The position numbers and the translations under genes are program-made. The notes beneath the pieces were generated by a model. The model ran no database searches. It was not told the DNA's origin and saw nothing but the letters and a program-made list of their open reading frames with translations. Of a DNA stretch of 6,259 bases, positions 1 through 6,001 are shown one piece after another (the first letter of the stretch is position 1; every line of letters starts with the position of its first letter). The stretch lies in the NCBI GenBank assembly GCA_964568355.1, contig CAZMRK010000518.1, forward strand, positions 1 to 6,259, given 5' to 3'. The DNA comes from JAJPJX01 sp964568355. Its GTDB lineage: Bacteria; Acidobacteriota; Terriglobia; Bryobacterales; Bryobacteraceae.

Positions 1-469
1 CGTTCGGTCTTTGGCCCACTCGCTGCCCGTCGGACCGAAGTTGAAGGCATTGGCATAGGGATCGATGAGAATCGAGCGGGCCTGGCGGCGAATGACGCCG
101 GCCAGCAGAGTCTGGAGCCTTCGGTCCTGGCCTGCCAGGGGAAGGTAGGGCCAGACCTGTGCGGTGGAGTCGCGCAGCCACATCGCGTCGATATCGCCGG
201 TGATGACGAACGTGTCCGGCTTTCCATCGATCTGGCCCGTGCGCACGGTGGTGTCGAGCGTGTTTGGGGAAGCAGTTGGAAAAAAGCCAGGCGAGTTCCG
301 GATCCCGGATGGTTTTCGACACCTCGGCGATGCGTGCTTCCACCGCCTCGCTCGTAAACTTACGCTCGGCCGGAGCGGGCCGCCGGGAAGGGAAGCGGTC
401 GGCAGCGCCGAGCGATCCGGCCGCCAGGGTGACGCCCGCGGCGCTCAGAAACTGACGTCTGGTGCTCAC
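1..469 (-). pseudogene. GH125 exo-alpha-1,6-mannosidase, N-terminal part, frameshifted and cut by the window edge
   Basis: The family (DUF1237/GH125) removes non-reducing alpha-1,6-mannose. Reading from a GTG at 469, the first residues STRRQFLSAAGVTLAA form a twin-arginine signal, so the product should be exported. Codons 1-68 end in LFSNCFP. The family continuation NTLDTTVRTG then appears only one frame over, and stays open to position 1 with the hallmarks FVITGDIDAMWLRDSTAQ, WPYLPLAGQ and SILIDPYANAFN. One extra base in the TTT/GGGG stretch at 263-269 explains the switch: without it, Pro68 would be followed directly by Asn-Thr. Unshifted, the frame reads on as Arg/His/Pro-rich protein unlike the family and meets no stop before the edge. 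An upstream ATG (around 483) is followed by an in-frame TAA, which leaves GTG as the start. It may be a real pseudogene, a sequencing error, or much less likely a +1 recoding site. Family identity is confident; loss of function is not. Confidence 0.8.
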
Positions 470-474
470 GACTT

Positions 475-480
475 CTTATA
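475..480 (-). promoter_or_regulatory. Candidate -10 box of the GH125 gene
   Basis: On the minus strand the hexamer reads TATAAG (5 of 6 to the sigma-70 consensus) and is followed by only five bases (AAGTC) before the GTG start at 469. Transcription would begin at or next to the start codon, giving a leaderless or nearly leaderless message. No good -35 hexamer lies 16-18 bases upstream; that position is occupied by the left arm of the palindrome at 494-514. This would fit either an activator-dependent promoter or one blocked by a bound repressor. Confidence 0.35.
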
Positions 481-493
481 GCATCTTGCTCGA

Positions 494-514
494 GTTGGGA
501 CATTTTGTCCCAAC
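494..514. promoter_or_regulatory. Perfect inverted repeat, candidate operator of the GH125 gene
   Basis: Arms GTTGGGAC (494-501) and GTCCCAAC (507-514) are exact reverse complements around the 5-base centre ATTTT. The element ends 25 bases upstream of the GH125 start and covers where the -35 region of the TATAAG box would be. No T-tract follows on either strand, so an intrinsic terminator is unlikely. A 21-bp dyad with an AT centre is a typical size for a dimeric transcription-factor site. The factor cannot be named from this window, and no matching regulator gene is present in it. Confidence 0.5.
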
Positions 515-563
515 CCATGTTTGCAAATGATTGATTTTAAACTCGTAATACGCGACGAACGGG

Positions 564-580
564 CATTTTGGCCCAAAATG
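564..580. repeat. Second palindrome, between the cyclase stop and the GH125 promoter
   Basis: CATTTTGG (564-571) and CCAAAATG (573-580) are perfect 8-base arms around a single C. An overlapping dyad, GGGC (561-564) with GCCC (571-574), shares the core CATTTTG with the palindrome at 494-514, so the two look like diverged copies of one site. It begins 6 bases after the cyclase stop codon but lacks a T-tract in either direction. A factor-binding site is therefore at least as likely as a transcript-end hairpin. Confidence 0.4.
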
Positions 581-585
581 GGATC

Positions 586-1668
586 TTACCATCTCACCTC
601 GGCGAAGCGGGATGCCCGCTTATCCGAGTACATGGACCGGTCGGCACGGCTCAACATGGCGTCGATCGTGTCACCCGGTTGCCAGGAGGCGACGCCCGCA
701 GCCGCATCGATGGAGATCTTGGCCGGCCTGTCATTAATTGAAATGGTGTAGTCGCCATAGACCCACTTGCGCACGCGGTCTACATGATTGCGGGCTTCCT
801 GGGCGTCGCAATCCAGCACCACCAGGAATTCGTCTCCTCCCCAGCGTCCGATGACATCAATCGTGCGAAAAGTGGCTCGCAGCTCACACGCAAACTGCTT
901 CAGCAGTTCATCGCCGGCGAGATGGCCATAGGTGTCGTTGATTTGCTTGAAATCGTTGATGTCAAACAGGATAAGCGAGAAGTCACGTTCCTGGGCCAGG
1001 CGGAAGGTGATGGCCGATTCGACGCTTAGACGGTTTCCCACGCCGGTGAGTGGATCGGTCGTGGCGAGCCGCTCCGCGCTTTCCAGTTGCGCCTGATAGC
1101 GATTCACATCCTGACGCAGCCGGGCAACCGACTCCTGGCTCGATCGGACCATGTGGTCGACGCAGTCCTTGAGTTCGTATGCGCTCTGCGTGAGCCGATC
1201 GCGCACTTCGGCGATATCATCCATGTGCGCAATGGACTCCAGGCGTCCCACCAGTTGGGAGATTTTGCCGGCGTGGTGCTCGCTATCGGTGCTGACCGTT
1301 TGTGCGGTATGGGTCAGGATCAGAAGGACATCCCGGATCGCCTTCGTCTGCTGCTGAAGGTAGCGGGAAGCATTTGTCCCCCATTGCTGCAACTCTTTCT
1401 CTACGCGCTGCTCGGTCTCCTGAAGAAGCTGCGGTGTCAACTCGGCGGCGAGAGCAGACTGAAGACCGACCAGGGTCTGATGCAGTGCGGCGCCGACGGG
1501 CCGGCAGGCCTGCATGACATTGTCTCCCATCGCGCGAATGGCGGAACGATAGCACATCACCGCTGTCTTCAGCAGTGCCTCGCGATCGGACTCGATGTAC
1601 TTTTTTAGGGAGATCACACAGCCCATATATCGGCAGATCTCCATGATTTCTGTACCCATGGCTTGCAT
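586..1668 (-). CDS. GGDEF diguanylate cyclase with N-terminal helical region
   Basis: Predicted to make cyclic-di-GMP from two GTP in the cytoplasm. The 360-residue product has no signal peptide and no convincing membrane segment. Residues about 60-200 are polar, heptad-like helix, probably a coiled coil or sensory/dimerisation stalk, with no named sensor domain that I recognise. The GGDEF domain covers about 201-355: DPLTG at 205, LFDINDFKQINDTYGH from 234 with metal-binding Asp236, and the signature RWGGDEF with GGDEF at 277-281. The allosteric I-site RxxD is intact (Arg268, Asp271), with the standard five-residue spacing, so product inhibition is expected. The catalytic motif is complete, so it should be active. 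The start is uncertain. Met1, Met4, Met9 and Met15 are all possible and none has a strong ribosome-binding site; Met15 has GGAG ten bases upstream. The gene is divergent from the TIM-barrel gene with at most about 30 bases between their likely starts. Confidence 0.93.
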   Translation of the reverse strand: MQAMGTEIMEICRYMGCVISLKKYIESDREALLKTAVMCYRSAIRAMGDNVMQACRPVGAALHQTLVGLQSALAAELTPQLLQETEQRVEKELQQWGTNASRYLQQQTKAIRDVLLILTHTAQTVSTDSEHHAGKISQLVGRLESIAHMDDIAEVRDRLTQSAYELKDCVDHMVRSSQESVARLRQDVNRYQAQLESAERLATTDPLTGVGNRLSVESAITFRLAQERDFSLILFDINDFKQINDTYGHLAGDELLKQFACELRATFRTIDVIGRWGGDEFLVVLDCDAQEARNHVDRVRKWVYGDYTISINDRPAKISIDAAAGVASWQPGDTIDAMLSRADRSMYSDKRASRFAEVRW

Positions 1669-1698
1669 GAATCACGGGGCGCGCTGTATTGTCGAGGC

Positions 1699-2649
1699 GT
1701 GACCATTTCCCGGAGATCGATTCTTACCGCCCTGCCCGCAGCGGCGGCGGCCCAGGCGCCGCGGCCCCGTTATCTCAACTGGAAGCCAAAACTCGGCGTG
1801 CTTGCCCGATATTCGGAAGCGAACCTGGCCTTCGCCAAAGCGGAAGGCTTCACCAGCATGCAACTGCGCCTGGATCCGGACAAGCTGGACGACGCGGCTA
1901 TCGCGGCGATCCGCGAGAAGATTCAGAAATCCGGGATTACGGTCTCTTCGCTCGCCGTGGATGGAAACCACATCGATCCGGATCCCGCCCGGCGTGAGCG
2001 GCAGAACCGGTTCGCCATGAAGTGCATCGAGCTGTGCGGCAAGCTGGGAATCCCCAATATCGGCGGTCAATCGGGCACCATCCGCGAAAAGCCGCTCCAG
2101 GAGCAGGTGGACGAGATCGTGCGGGTTTATGAGGAGAAATACTTCCCCTTGTGTGAACGCCACAAGGTGCGGATCCTCTGGGAGCCCTACGCCGGCGGCC
2201 CCAATATCGCCACCGGACCGGTCGGCTGGGAAGCCCTGTTCCGCGCCTTTCACGACAGCCCGCATGTGGGGCTGCAATTCGATCCGTCGCACCTGGTGTG
2301 GCAATTCATGGATCCGGTGCAGGCGGCCCGGGAATTCGTCGATAAGATCCATGATGTCCACCTGAAGGACACCGAGATCCTCTGGCACGTGGTGCGGCGC
2401 GCCGGCATCCAACCGGTCAACCGCGTGCGGTGGTGGCGCTTCCGCGTACCGGGCTATGGGTCGGTGGACTGGAAAGGTTTCTTTTCGGTGCTGGCCGAAG
2501 CGGGGTACAGCGGGGCGATGAATATCGAGAACGAAGACGAATTCTACTATCCCGCCTACCAGCAGGGAGATTTCACCGAACAGTTCAAACGCGGCTTCCG
2601 CGTGGCCCACGAATTTCTCAAGACGCTCGTGCCTCCGGTGACGGCTTAG
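1699..2649 (+). CDS. Tat-exported TIM-barrel sugar isomerase/epimerase-like protein (AP_endonuc_2 superfamily)
   Basis: A member of the xylose-isomerase-like TIM-barrel superfamily, usually metal-dependent isomerases or epimerases of sugars. The substrate cannot be read from the sequence. The GTG start at 1699 is chosen because it places the signal TISRRSILTALPAAAAA at the very N-terminus (316 aa). The ATG at 1663 would add 12 unrelated residues and overlap the start of the divergent cyclase. The barrel runs from about residue 31 to 312. Likely metal ligands are all present: Glu162 (WEPYAGG), Asp195 and His198 (FDPSH), His221 with Asp224 (DVHLKD) and Glu277 (NIENED). A Tat signal fits export of a folded metalloprotein. 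A weak plus-strand promoter (TTGCAT at 1663, TGTATT at 1685, 16-base spacer) could drive it with almost no leader; GAGG at 1694-1697 is too close to the GTG to be a normal ribosome-binding site. Neighbouring GH125 and sulfatase genes suggest glycan breakdown, which is inference. Confidence 0.85.
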   Translation: MTISRRSILTALPAAAAAQAPRPRYLNWKPKLGVLARYSEANLAFAKAEGFTSMQLRLDPDKLDDAAIAAIREKIQKSGITVSSLAVDGNHIDPDPARRERQNRFAMKCIELCGKLGIPNIGGQSGTIREKPLQEQVDEIVRVYEEKYFPLCERHKVRILWEPYAGGPNIATGPVGWEALFRAFHDSPHVGLQFDPSHLVWQFMDPVQAAREFVDKIHDVHLKDTEILWHVVRRAGIQPVNRVRWWRFRVPGYGSVDWKGFFSVLAEAGYSGAMNIENEDEFYYPAYQQGDFTEQFKRGFRVAHEFLKTLVPPVTA

Positions 2650-4010
2650 GCCGGCCGGGGACGCTCCTTAGGCGAGAGGCCGTCCGGATCGTTCACCACG
2701 GCTCCGGGCGGGGCCTTGACAGGCCCGGCAAGCAGCGGATCGTGGGTGGTCTTCATCCATCGCTCCAGGCGCCCCTGCATTTCGGCGAGGACGTCATGCT
2801 GGGTCGGATCGGCCGCCAGGTTCCGGGTTTCGTTGGGGTCGAAGATCAGGTCGAAAAGCTGCTCCTCCACGATCGGGCGCCGGCGCCAACCGTACTCCAC
2901 CCACAGGCTCTTGCTGGGACCATCGTCGCAGTTGGGCAGGACGGGGAGGCTGCGCCCGTCGAAACGTTTGATGTACTTCCAGCGCTGGGTCCGGACGGCC
3001 CGCATGGGCTCGTAGGAGGCATGAAAGGTGACCTCGCTGAACAGCTCCGAGCGCACCTCCTGCTTTTCGCCGCGCAGCGCGGGCAGGAAGGAGGTGCCTT
3101 CCAGCCAGCGTGGATGCTCGATTTCCAGCAGGTCGCAAAGCGTGGGGAACAGGTCCAGGTGGGAGACCATGGCGTCGCAGACTTTGCCTCCTGAAAAAAC
3201 ACCTGGCCCGCGTAGGATCATCGACACGCCCATGCCGAAATCGGTGAGGTTGCACTTCATGGCGGGGAAGGCCACGCCGTGGTCCGTGGTGGAGATGACC
3301 AGCGTGTTGGCTGCCAGCCCGTTGGCTTCCAAAGCCTGGAGGACGGCGCCCACACCTTCGTCCAGCAGCCTGGCGCTGGCTTTGAAGCTGGCCATATCGT
3401 AGCGCGTCTGGGGTGTATCGGGGATGGGATGGGGCGGCATGGTGAAGCGCGGATCTTCCTGGGGGCCGGGCTTGGGATACTCGCGGTGGGTCTCAAAGAA
3501 GCCGACGTCGAGCCAGAAAGGCTGTTTCGGGCGGCTGTTGAGGAACTCGACCGCGGGCGGCACTACCTGCGCGACGTGATTCTGAGCGCAGCGCACCACC
3601 TTGTCGTAGCCGATGATGTTCGGATCCGCGGCGATATGTTGCAGGCCGACCAGGGTGGAAGCGTACCCGGCGCTGCGGAGTGTATGCACAATGTGCTGCT
3701 TGTAGTCGTTCAGGCGGAAGCCGCGGTGGGCCAGCCCCAGCATCCCGTTCTGATGGGGGCACATGCCGGTCAGCAGGCCGGCGCGGCTCGGCGAGCAGGT
3801 GGGAGCGGCGTTGAAAGCCCGGCGAAAGAGCACGCCCTGTTCGGCCAGTTGCTGGAGGTGCGGCGCCGGTACGGCATGGCCGTACGGCTGAAGATAGCGG
3901 CCGGTGTCGTGCGAGTGAATATAGAGAATGTTCGGCCGGGGGCGCCGGCTCTGCGCGAAAGCCGCGGCACCGAGACCGGCGGCGCCTCCGAGGAAGTTGC
4001 GTCGATCCAT
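2646..4010 (-). CDS. Tat-exported type I sulfatase (formylglycine-dependent), variant active site
   Basis: Predicted to hydrolyse sulfate esters or sulfamates outside the cytoplasm. The 454-residue product starts MDRRNFLGGAAGLGAAAFAQ, a twin-arginine signal with probable cleavage after AFA. The mature part opens with RPNILYIHSHDTGRY. The sulfatase signature PTCSPSRAGLLTG places the formylglycine-forming cysteine at 72 and the paired arginine at 76. Other recognisable active-site elements are His125, His174 (FFETHREYP), Asp243-His244 (STTDHG) and Lys252. Two usual positions differ: the first Asp of the N-terminal DD pair is His34 (S-H-D), and the lysine of the second signature (GK) is Leu123 in GYASTLVGLQH. 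The overall look is nearest to heparan N-sulfatase-like bacterial sulfatases; the substrate is unknown. The start is supported by AGGAG (4017-4021) six bases before the ATG. An anaerobic or FGE-type maturation enzyme is required and is not in this window. Confidence 0.93.
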   Translation of the reverse strand: MDRRNFLGGAAGLGAAAFAQSRRPRPNILYIHSHDTGRYLQPYGHAVPAPHLQQLAEQGVLFRRAFNAAPTCSPSRAGLLTGMCPHQNGMLGLAHRGFRLNDYKQHIVHTLRSAGYASTLVGLQHIAADPNIIGYDKVVRCAQNHVAQVVPPAVEFLNSRPKQPFWLDVGFFETHREYPKPGPQEDPRFTMPPHPIPDTPQTRYDMASFKASARLLDEGVGAVLQALEANGLAANTLVISTTDHGVAFPAMKCNLTDFGMGVSMILRGPGVFSGGKVCDAMVSHLDLFPTLCDLLEIEHPRWLEGTSFLPALRGEKQEVRSELFSEVTFHASYEPMRAVRTQRWKYIKRFDGRSLPVLPNCDDGPSKSLWVEYGWRRRPIVEEQLFDLIFDPNETRNLAADPTQHDVLAEMQGRLERWMKTTHDPLLAGPVKAPPGAVVNDPDGLSPKERPRPA

Positions 4011-4016
4011 TAGGCA

Positions 4017-4021
4017 CTCCT
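4017..4021 (-). promoter_or_regulatory. Sulfatase ribosome-binding site
   Basis: The minus strand reads AGGAG, six bases before the sulfatase ATG at 4010. It is the clearest Shine-Dalgarno in the window among genes that start a transcript, and it fixes the sulfatase start. It lies partly inside the right arm of the small inverted repeat at 4018-4038. Confidence 0.65.
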
Positions 4022-4038
4022 GAGCGTACCTTTCAGGA
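4018..4038 (-). other. Small inverted repeat overlapping the sulfatase ribosome-binding site
   Basis: On the minus strand TCCTGA (4038-4033) and TCAGGA (4023-4018) can pair across a 9-base loop. The second arm contains four of the five bases of AGGAG, so the hairpin would hide the ribosome-binding site in the RNA. Six base pairs is short and may be chance. The rest of the 73-base gap 4011-4083 shows no T-tract terminator and no obvious promoter. Confidence 0.25.
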
Positions 4039-4083
4039 TACTGCGGAAGACCAACGCGGCTTCCGGCGTCGCGATTCAGCGCA

Positions 4084-4851
4084 CTACGCTCGAATCAGGT
4101 CGGCAATTTCGCGCGAAACGGCGGCGGTGTCCTGCTCTACGGCAAGCTGCGAGAAGATCTCCTCTAATGTGGGCAGGGCCATGAGCGTGCGCAGGCGCTC
4201 GATAGAGTCGTCGGCTACCACTCTTCCGCGATGCAGAATCACGACGTGCGCTGAGATCCGCTCCACGGTTTCCAACTCGTGAGAACTGAACAGCACTACT
4301 TTGCCGCGGCCGGCCAACTCCTGAATCAGGCTGCGTAATACCAGGGAGGTAGAGACATCCAGGCCGGAAAACGGTTCGTCCAATAGAATCAGGTCGGGAT
4401 TGTGGAGCAACGCCGCCGAAAGCAGGATCTTCTGCCGCATGCCCTTGGAGTAGGACGAGATGGGCGCATGCCGGTCGCCGTGAAGCGACAGCAACCGCAG
4501 CAGCCCGTCGATACGGCCGGCGGTTGCCTCCGGCGGCAGATCGCGCAATTGCCCGACCATGGTCAGGTATTCGAGACCGCTGAGGTGCGAATAGAGGTAC
4601 GGCTCTTCCGGTACATAGCCCATACGCTGCTTAAAGCCAAGCAGGTCGGCGCGGATCGGCTGGCCGTCGAAAAGGATTTCGCCGGAGGTGGTCTCGATGA
4701 GTCCGGTGATCATCTTCATAGTGGTGGACTTGCCGGACCCGTTCGGCCCCAGGTATCCCGTAACCTCCCCGGCGCGCGCCTGGAAGCTCACGCGATCTAC
4801 GGCCAGTGTGCCTGGGAATCGTTTGGAGACTTCTCGCAGTTCGAGCGTCAT
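4084..4851 (-). CDS. ABC transporter ATP-binding protein (CcmA/ABC-2 efflux type)
   Basis: A cytoplasmic ATPase subunit of 255 residues, the usual size for ABC-2 exporters. All motor motifs are present: Walker A GPNGSGKST (35-43), signature YSKGMRQK (134-141), Walker B LILLDEP with Asp158 and Glu159, D-loop SGLD (162-165) and the switch His191. The Q-loop position reads YVPEEPYLY, with Glu in place of Gln, as commonly seen in this subfamily. The start is the ATG at 4851, which overlaps the stop of the upstream gene in an ATGA and puts MTLELREVSKRF at the N-terminus. The open frame continues far upstream to about 5760, but that part lies opposite or out of frame with the real upstream gene. 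It is the last gene of the operon. No permease gene follows; the next same-strand gene is the sulfatase, 73 bases away with its own ribosome-binding site. It presumably works with the preceding membrane protein or a distant permease. Confidence 0.95.
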   Translation of the reverse strand: MTLELREVSKRFPGTLAVDRVSFQARAGEVTGYLGPNGSGKSTTMKMITGLIETTSGEILFDGQPIRADLLGFKQRMGYVPEEPYLYSHLSGLEYLTMVGQLRDLPPEATAGRIDGLLRLLSLHGDRHAPISSYSKGMRQKILLSAALLHNPDLILLDEPFSGLDVSTSLVLRSLIQELAGRGKVVLFSSHELETVERISAHVVILHRGRVVADDSIERLRTLMALPTLEEIFSQLAVEQDTAAVSREIADLIRA

Positions 4852-5681
4852 CGCTGCCGCACCCCCACCGGATTTGAAAAAAGCCCACTCCAGGAATCGT
4901 CCAGGCGAAGCCATTGCGACTGGTCCGAGTAGCTGGCCGGGCTGGCGGAAATCTGCAGCAGCCCGTGGCCGCGCGGGCACATGGACTCGGCTCCGTACCA
5001 TTCCAGGAACGTCTCCGAGGGCGTGCCGATGCGAACCGGTTCGGTCAGCAACCGGAGGCACAGCGGGCAGCGGCGCTGCTGATCGATCAGCACCCAGCGC
5101 AAGGCCAGGAGCCAGGACGCGCACACTCCCAGCGGCGTCACCGGCGCAACCGGAGCGGCAACCACCAGAATGAAAAAGCCGCAGAGCATGATCGGCTGCA
5201 CCAGGGCGAGCTTCAAAGCCAGAAAGGCCCACCGGCGTAACCTGCTCTGCCAGGGCATCGGATACCGGTTGGGAGCGGTCCGTCCCATGACCAATCGCAT
5301 CGTCGGCAAGAGCAGGCCGGAAAATATCAGCATCATGACGGAGCCCATCGCCAGCTCGCGAACGCTTAAGCGTGGGGCCGGCGTCATGGTCCTGGGAGCC
5401 GGCATTTGAATCGCGATCAGAATAGTGACCGCGGCGATTGCCGCCAGGAAGGCGAGGCAGTGAAAGGGAGACTCCAGCCGGAAAAGTCTCACCGGGCCGG
5501 GATTGTTCCGCCTCAGCCAGAGCGCGTCGCAAAATGAGCCCAGGCAGAAGGTCGTGGCGTCTTCCGGCGGGACGTACCAGAGCTCGGAGCGCCAGCCCAG
5601 AAGCCATTCCGACCGCTGGTCTCCGGGGGCCAGGAACGAGGCGACGCGAAGTATGGCGCGCGGCAGCCATCTGCTTTTCAT
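4848..5681 (-). CDS. Uncharacterised four-TM membrane protein with C-terminal zinc-ribbon-like motif
   Basis: I recognise no named family. The 277-residue product opens with a basic helix and a Trp/Glu-rich segment (RSEWLLGWRSELWYVP from 23, FCLGSFCDALWLRRN from 46). Four hydrophobic segments follow at about 73-92, 110-132, 150-174 and 178-199. The soluble tail carries CPLC (Cys205, Cys208) and MCPRGHG (Cys235, His239), spaced like a Cys3-His zinc site, followed by a Trp-rich end (SQWLRLDDSWSGLF). The start ATG overlaps the padR stop in an ATGA and has GGAGG (5692-5696) and GAGGA (5685-5689) upstream. The stop overlaps the ATPase start in another ATGA, so translation of all three is probably coupled. 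From position, it may be the membrane partner of the ATPase, or an accessory sensor to an absent permease. It lacks the usual six-helix ABC-2 layout. Confidence 0.85.
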   Translation of the reverse strand: MKSRWLPRAILRVASFLAPGDQRSEWLLGWRSELWYVPPEDATTFCLGSFCDALWLRRNNPGPVRLFRLESPFHCLAFLAAIAAVTILIAIQMPAPRTMTPAPRLSVRELAMGSVMMLIFSGLLLPTMRLVMGRTAPNRYPMPWQSRLRRWAFLALKLALVQPIMLCGFFILVVAAPVAPVTPLGVCASWLLALRWVLIDQQRRCPLCLRLLTEPVRIGTPSETFLEWYGAESMCPRGHGLLQISASPASYSDQSQWLRLDDSWSGLFSNPVGVRQR

Positions 5682-5995
5682 CGGTCCTCGACCTCCTCGG
5701 CGGGCGCCAGCTTGGCCAGCAGCGGATAGCGCTTTCGTGAAGCCTCCAGCGCCGCGCCACCGCTGCGGGTCAGCTTGTAGTATTTGCGCGGCGGCCGCAA
5801 TTCGGCGTCCGCGATGGCCTGCTGCTCCCACTGCGAGCGGATCAATTCGTCGCGCTCCAGACGGCGCAGAGCCGGGTAGACCGTTCCGCTGGGCAGACCG
5901 GTGAGCTCCATCACGGTGTAGCCGTAGATGTAGCCGGAGCCGATGGCCTGAAGGATCATGGCCGAAGTGTGGGACAGCTTTGGCCCGCCTGCCAT
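5678..5995 (-). CDS. PadR family transcriptional regulator
   Basis: A winged-helix repressor of 105 residues, typical for the short PadR class. The N-terminal region (LSHTSAMILQAIGSGYIYGYTVMELTGLPSGTVYPALRRLERDELI) is the diagnostic PadR HTH with the GTVYPALRRLE recognition helix. The wing follows (about 50-77, PPRKYYKLTRSG) and then a short C-terminal helix (ALEASRKRYPLLAKL) for dimerisation. It is first in a three-gene operon and ends in an ATGA overlap with the membrane-protein gene. Members of the family usually repress their own operon and are released by a small-molecule ligand. The promoter immediately upstream contains a palindrome consistent with that. The start at 5995 has no Shine-Dalgarno and sits six bases after the -10 box, so the message may be leaderless. 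Confidence 0.95.
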   Translation of the reverse strand: MAGGPKLSHTSAMILQAIGSGYIYGYTVMELTGLPSGTVYPALRRLERDELIRSQWEQQAIADAELRPPRKYYKLTRSGGAALEASRKRYPLLAKLAPAEEVEDR

Positions 5996-6001
5996 AGGGC
6001 A

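Noticed and set aside
494..514. Palindrome as an intrinsic terminator
   Set aside because: No run of T follows the stem on either strand, and it sits just ahead of a promoter and not directly after a stop codon.
521..751. Plus-strand 76-codon open frame beginning at a TTG between the palindromes
   Set aside because: It runs into the cyclase C-terminus on the opposite strand and has no ribosome-binding site; the start is only an alternative TTG.
1087..1608. Plus-strand open frame opposite the N-terminal half of the diguanylate cyclase
   Set aside because: It has Leu-rich stretches but no signal, domain or ribosome-binding site; the minus-strand product is a clear GGDEF protein.
1672..2610. 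Long open frame (312 aa) opposite the TIM-barrel gene
   Set aside because: It mirrors the codon pattern of a high-GC gene on the other strand and shows no recognisable domain; the plus-strand gene has all its metal ligands.
3279..4013. Long plus-strand open frames opposite the sulfatase (also 2430-3194)
   Set aside because: These are antisense shadows of a well-supported sulfatase gene and have no domain or ribosome-binding site.
4040..4083. GC-rich stretch after the ABC ATPase stop as a terminator
   Set aside because: Only three- to four-base stems can be formed and no T-tract follows.
4852..5760. Upstream 303 codons of the long open frame that contains the ABC ATPase
   Set aside because: It lies out of frame with the four-TM membrane-protein gene on the same strand, is Arg/Pro/Ala-rich without domains, and the ATPase fold begins exactly at the ATG at 4851.
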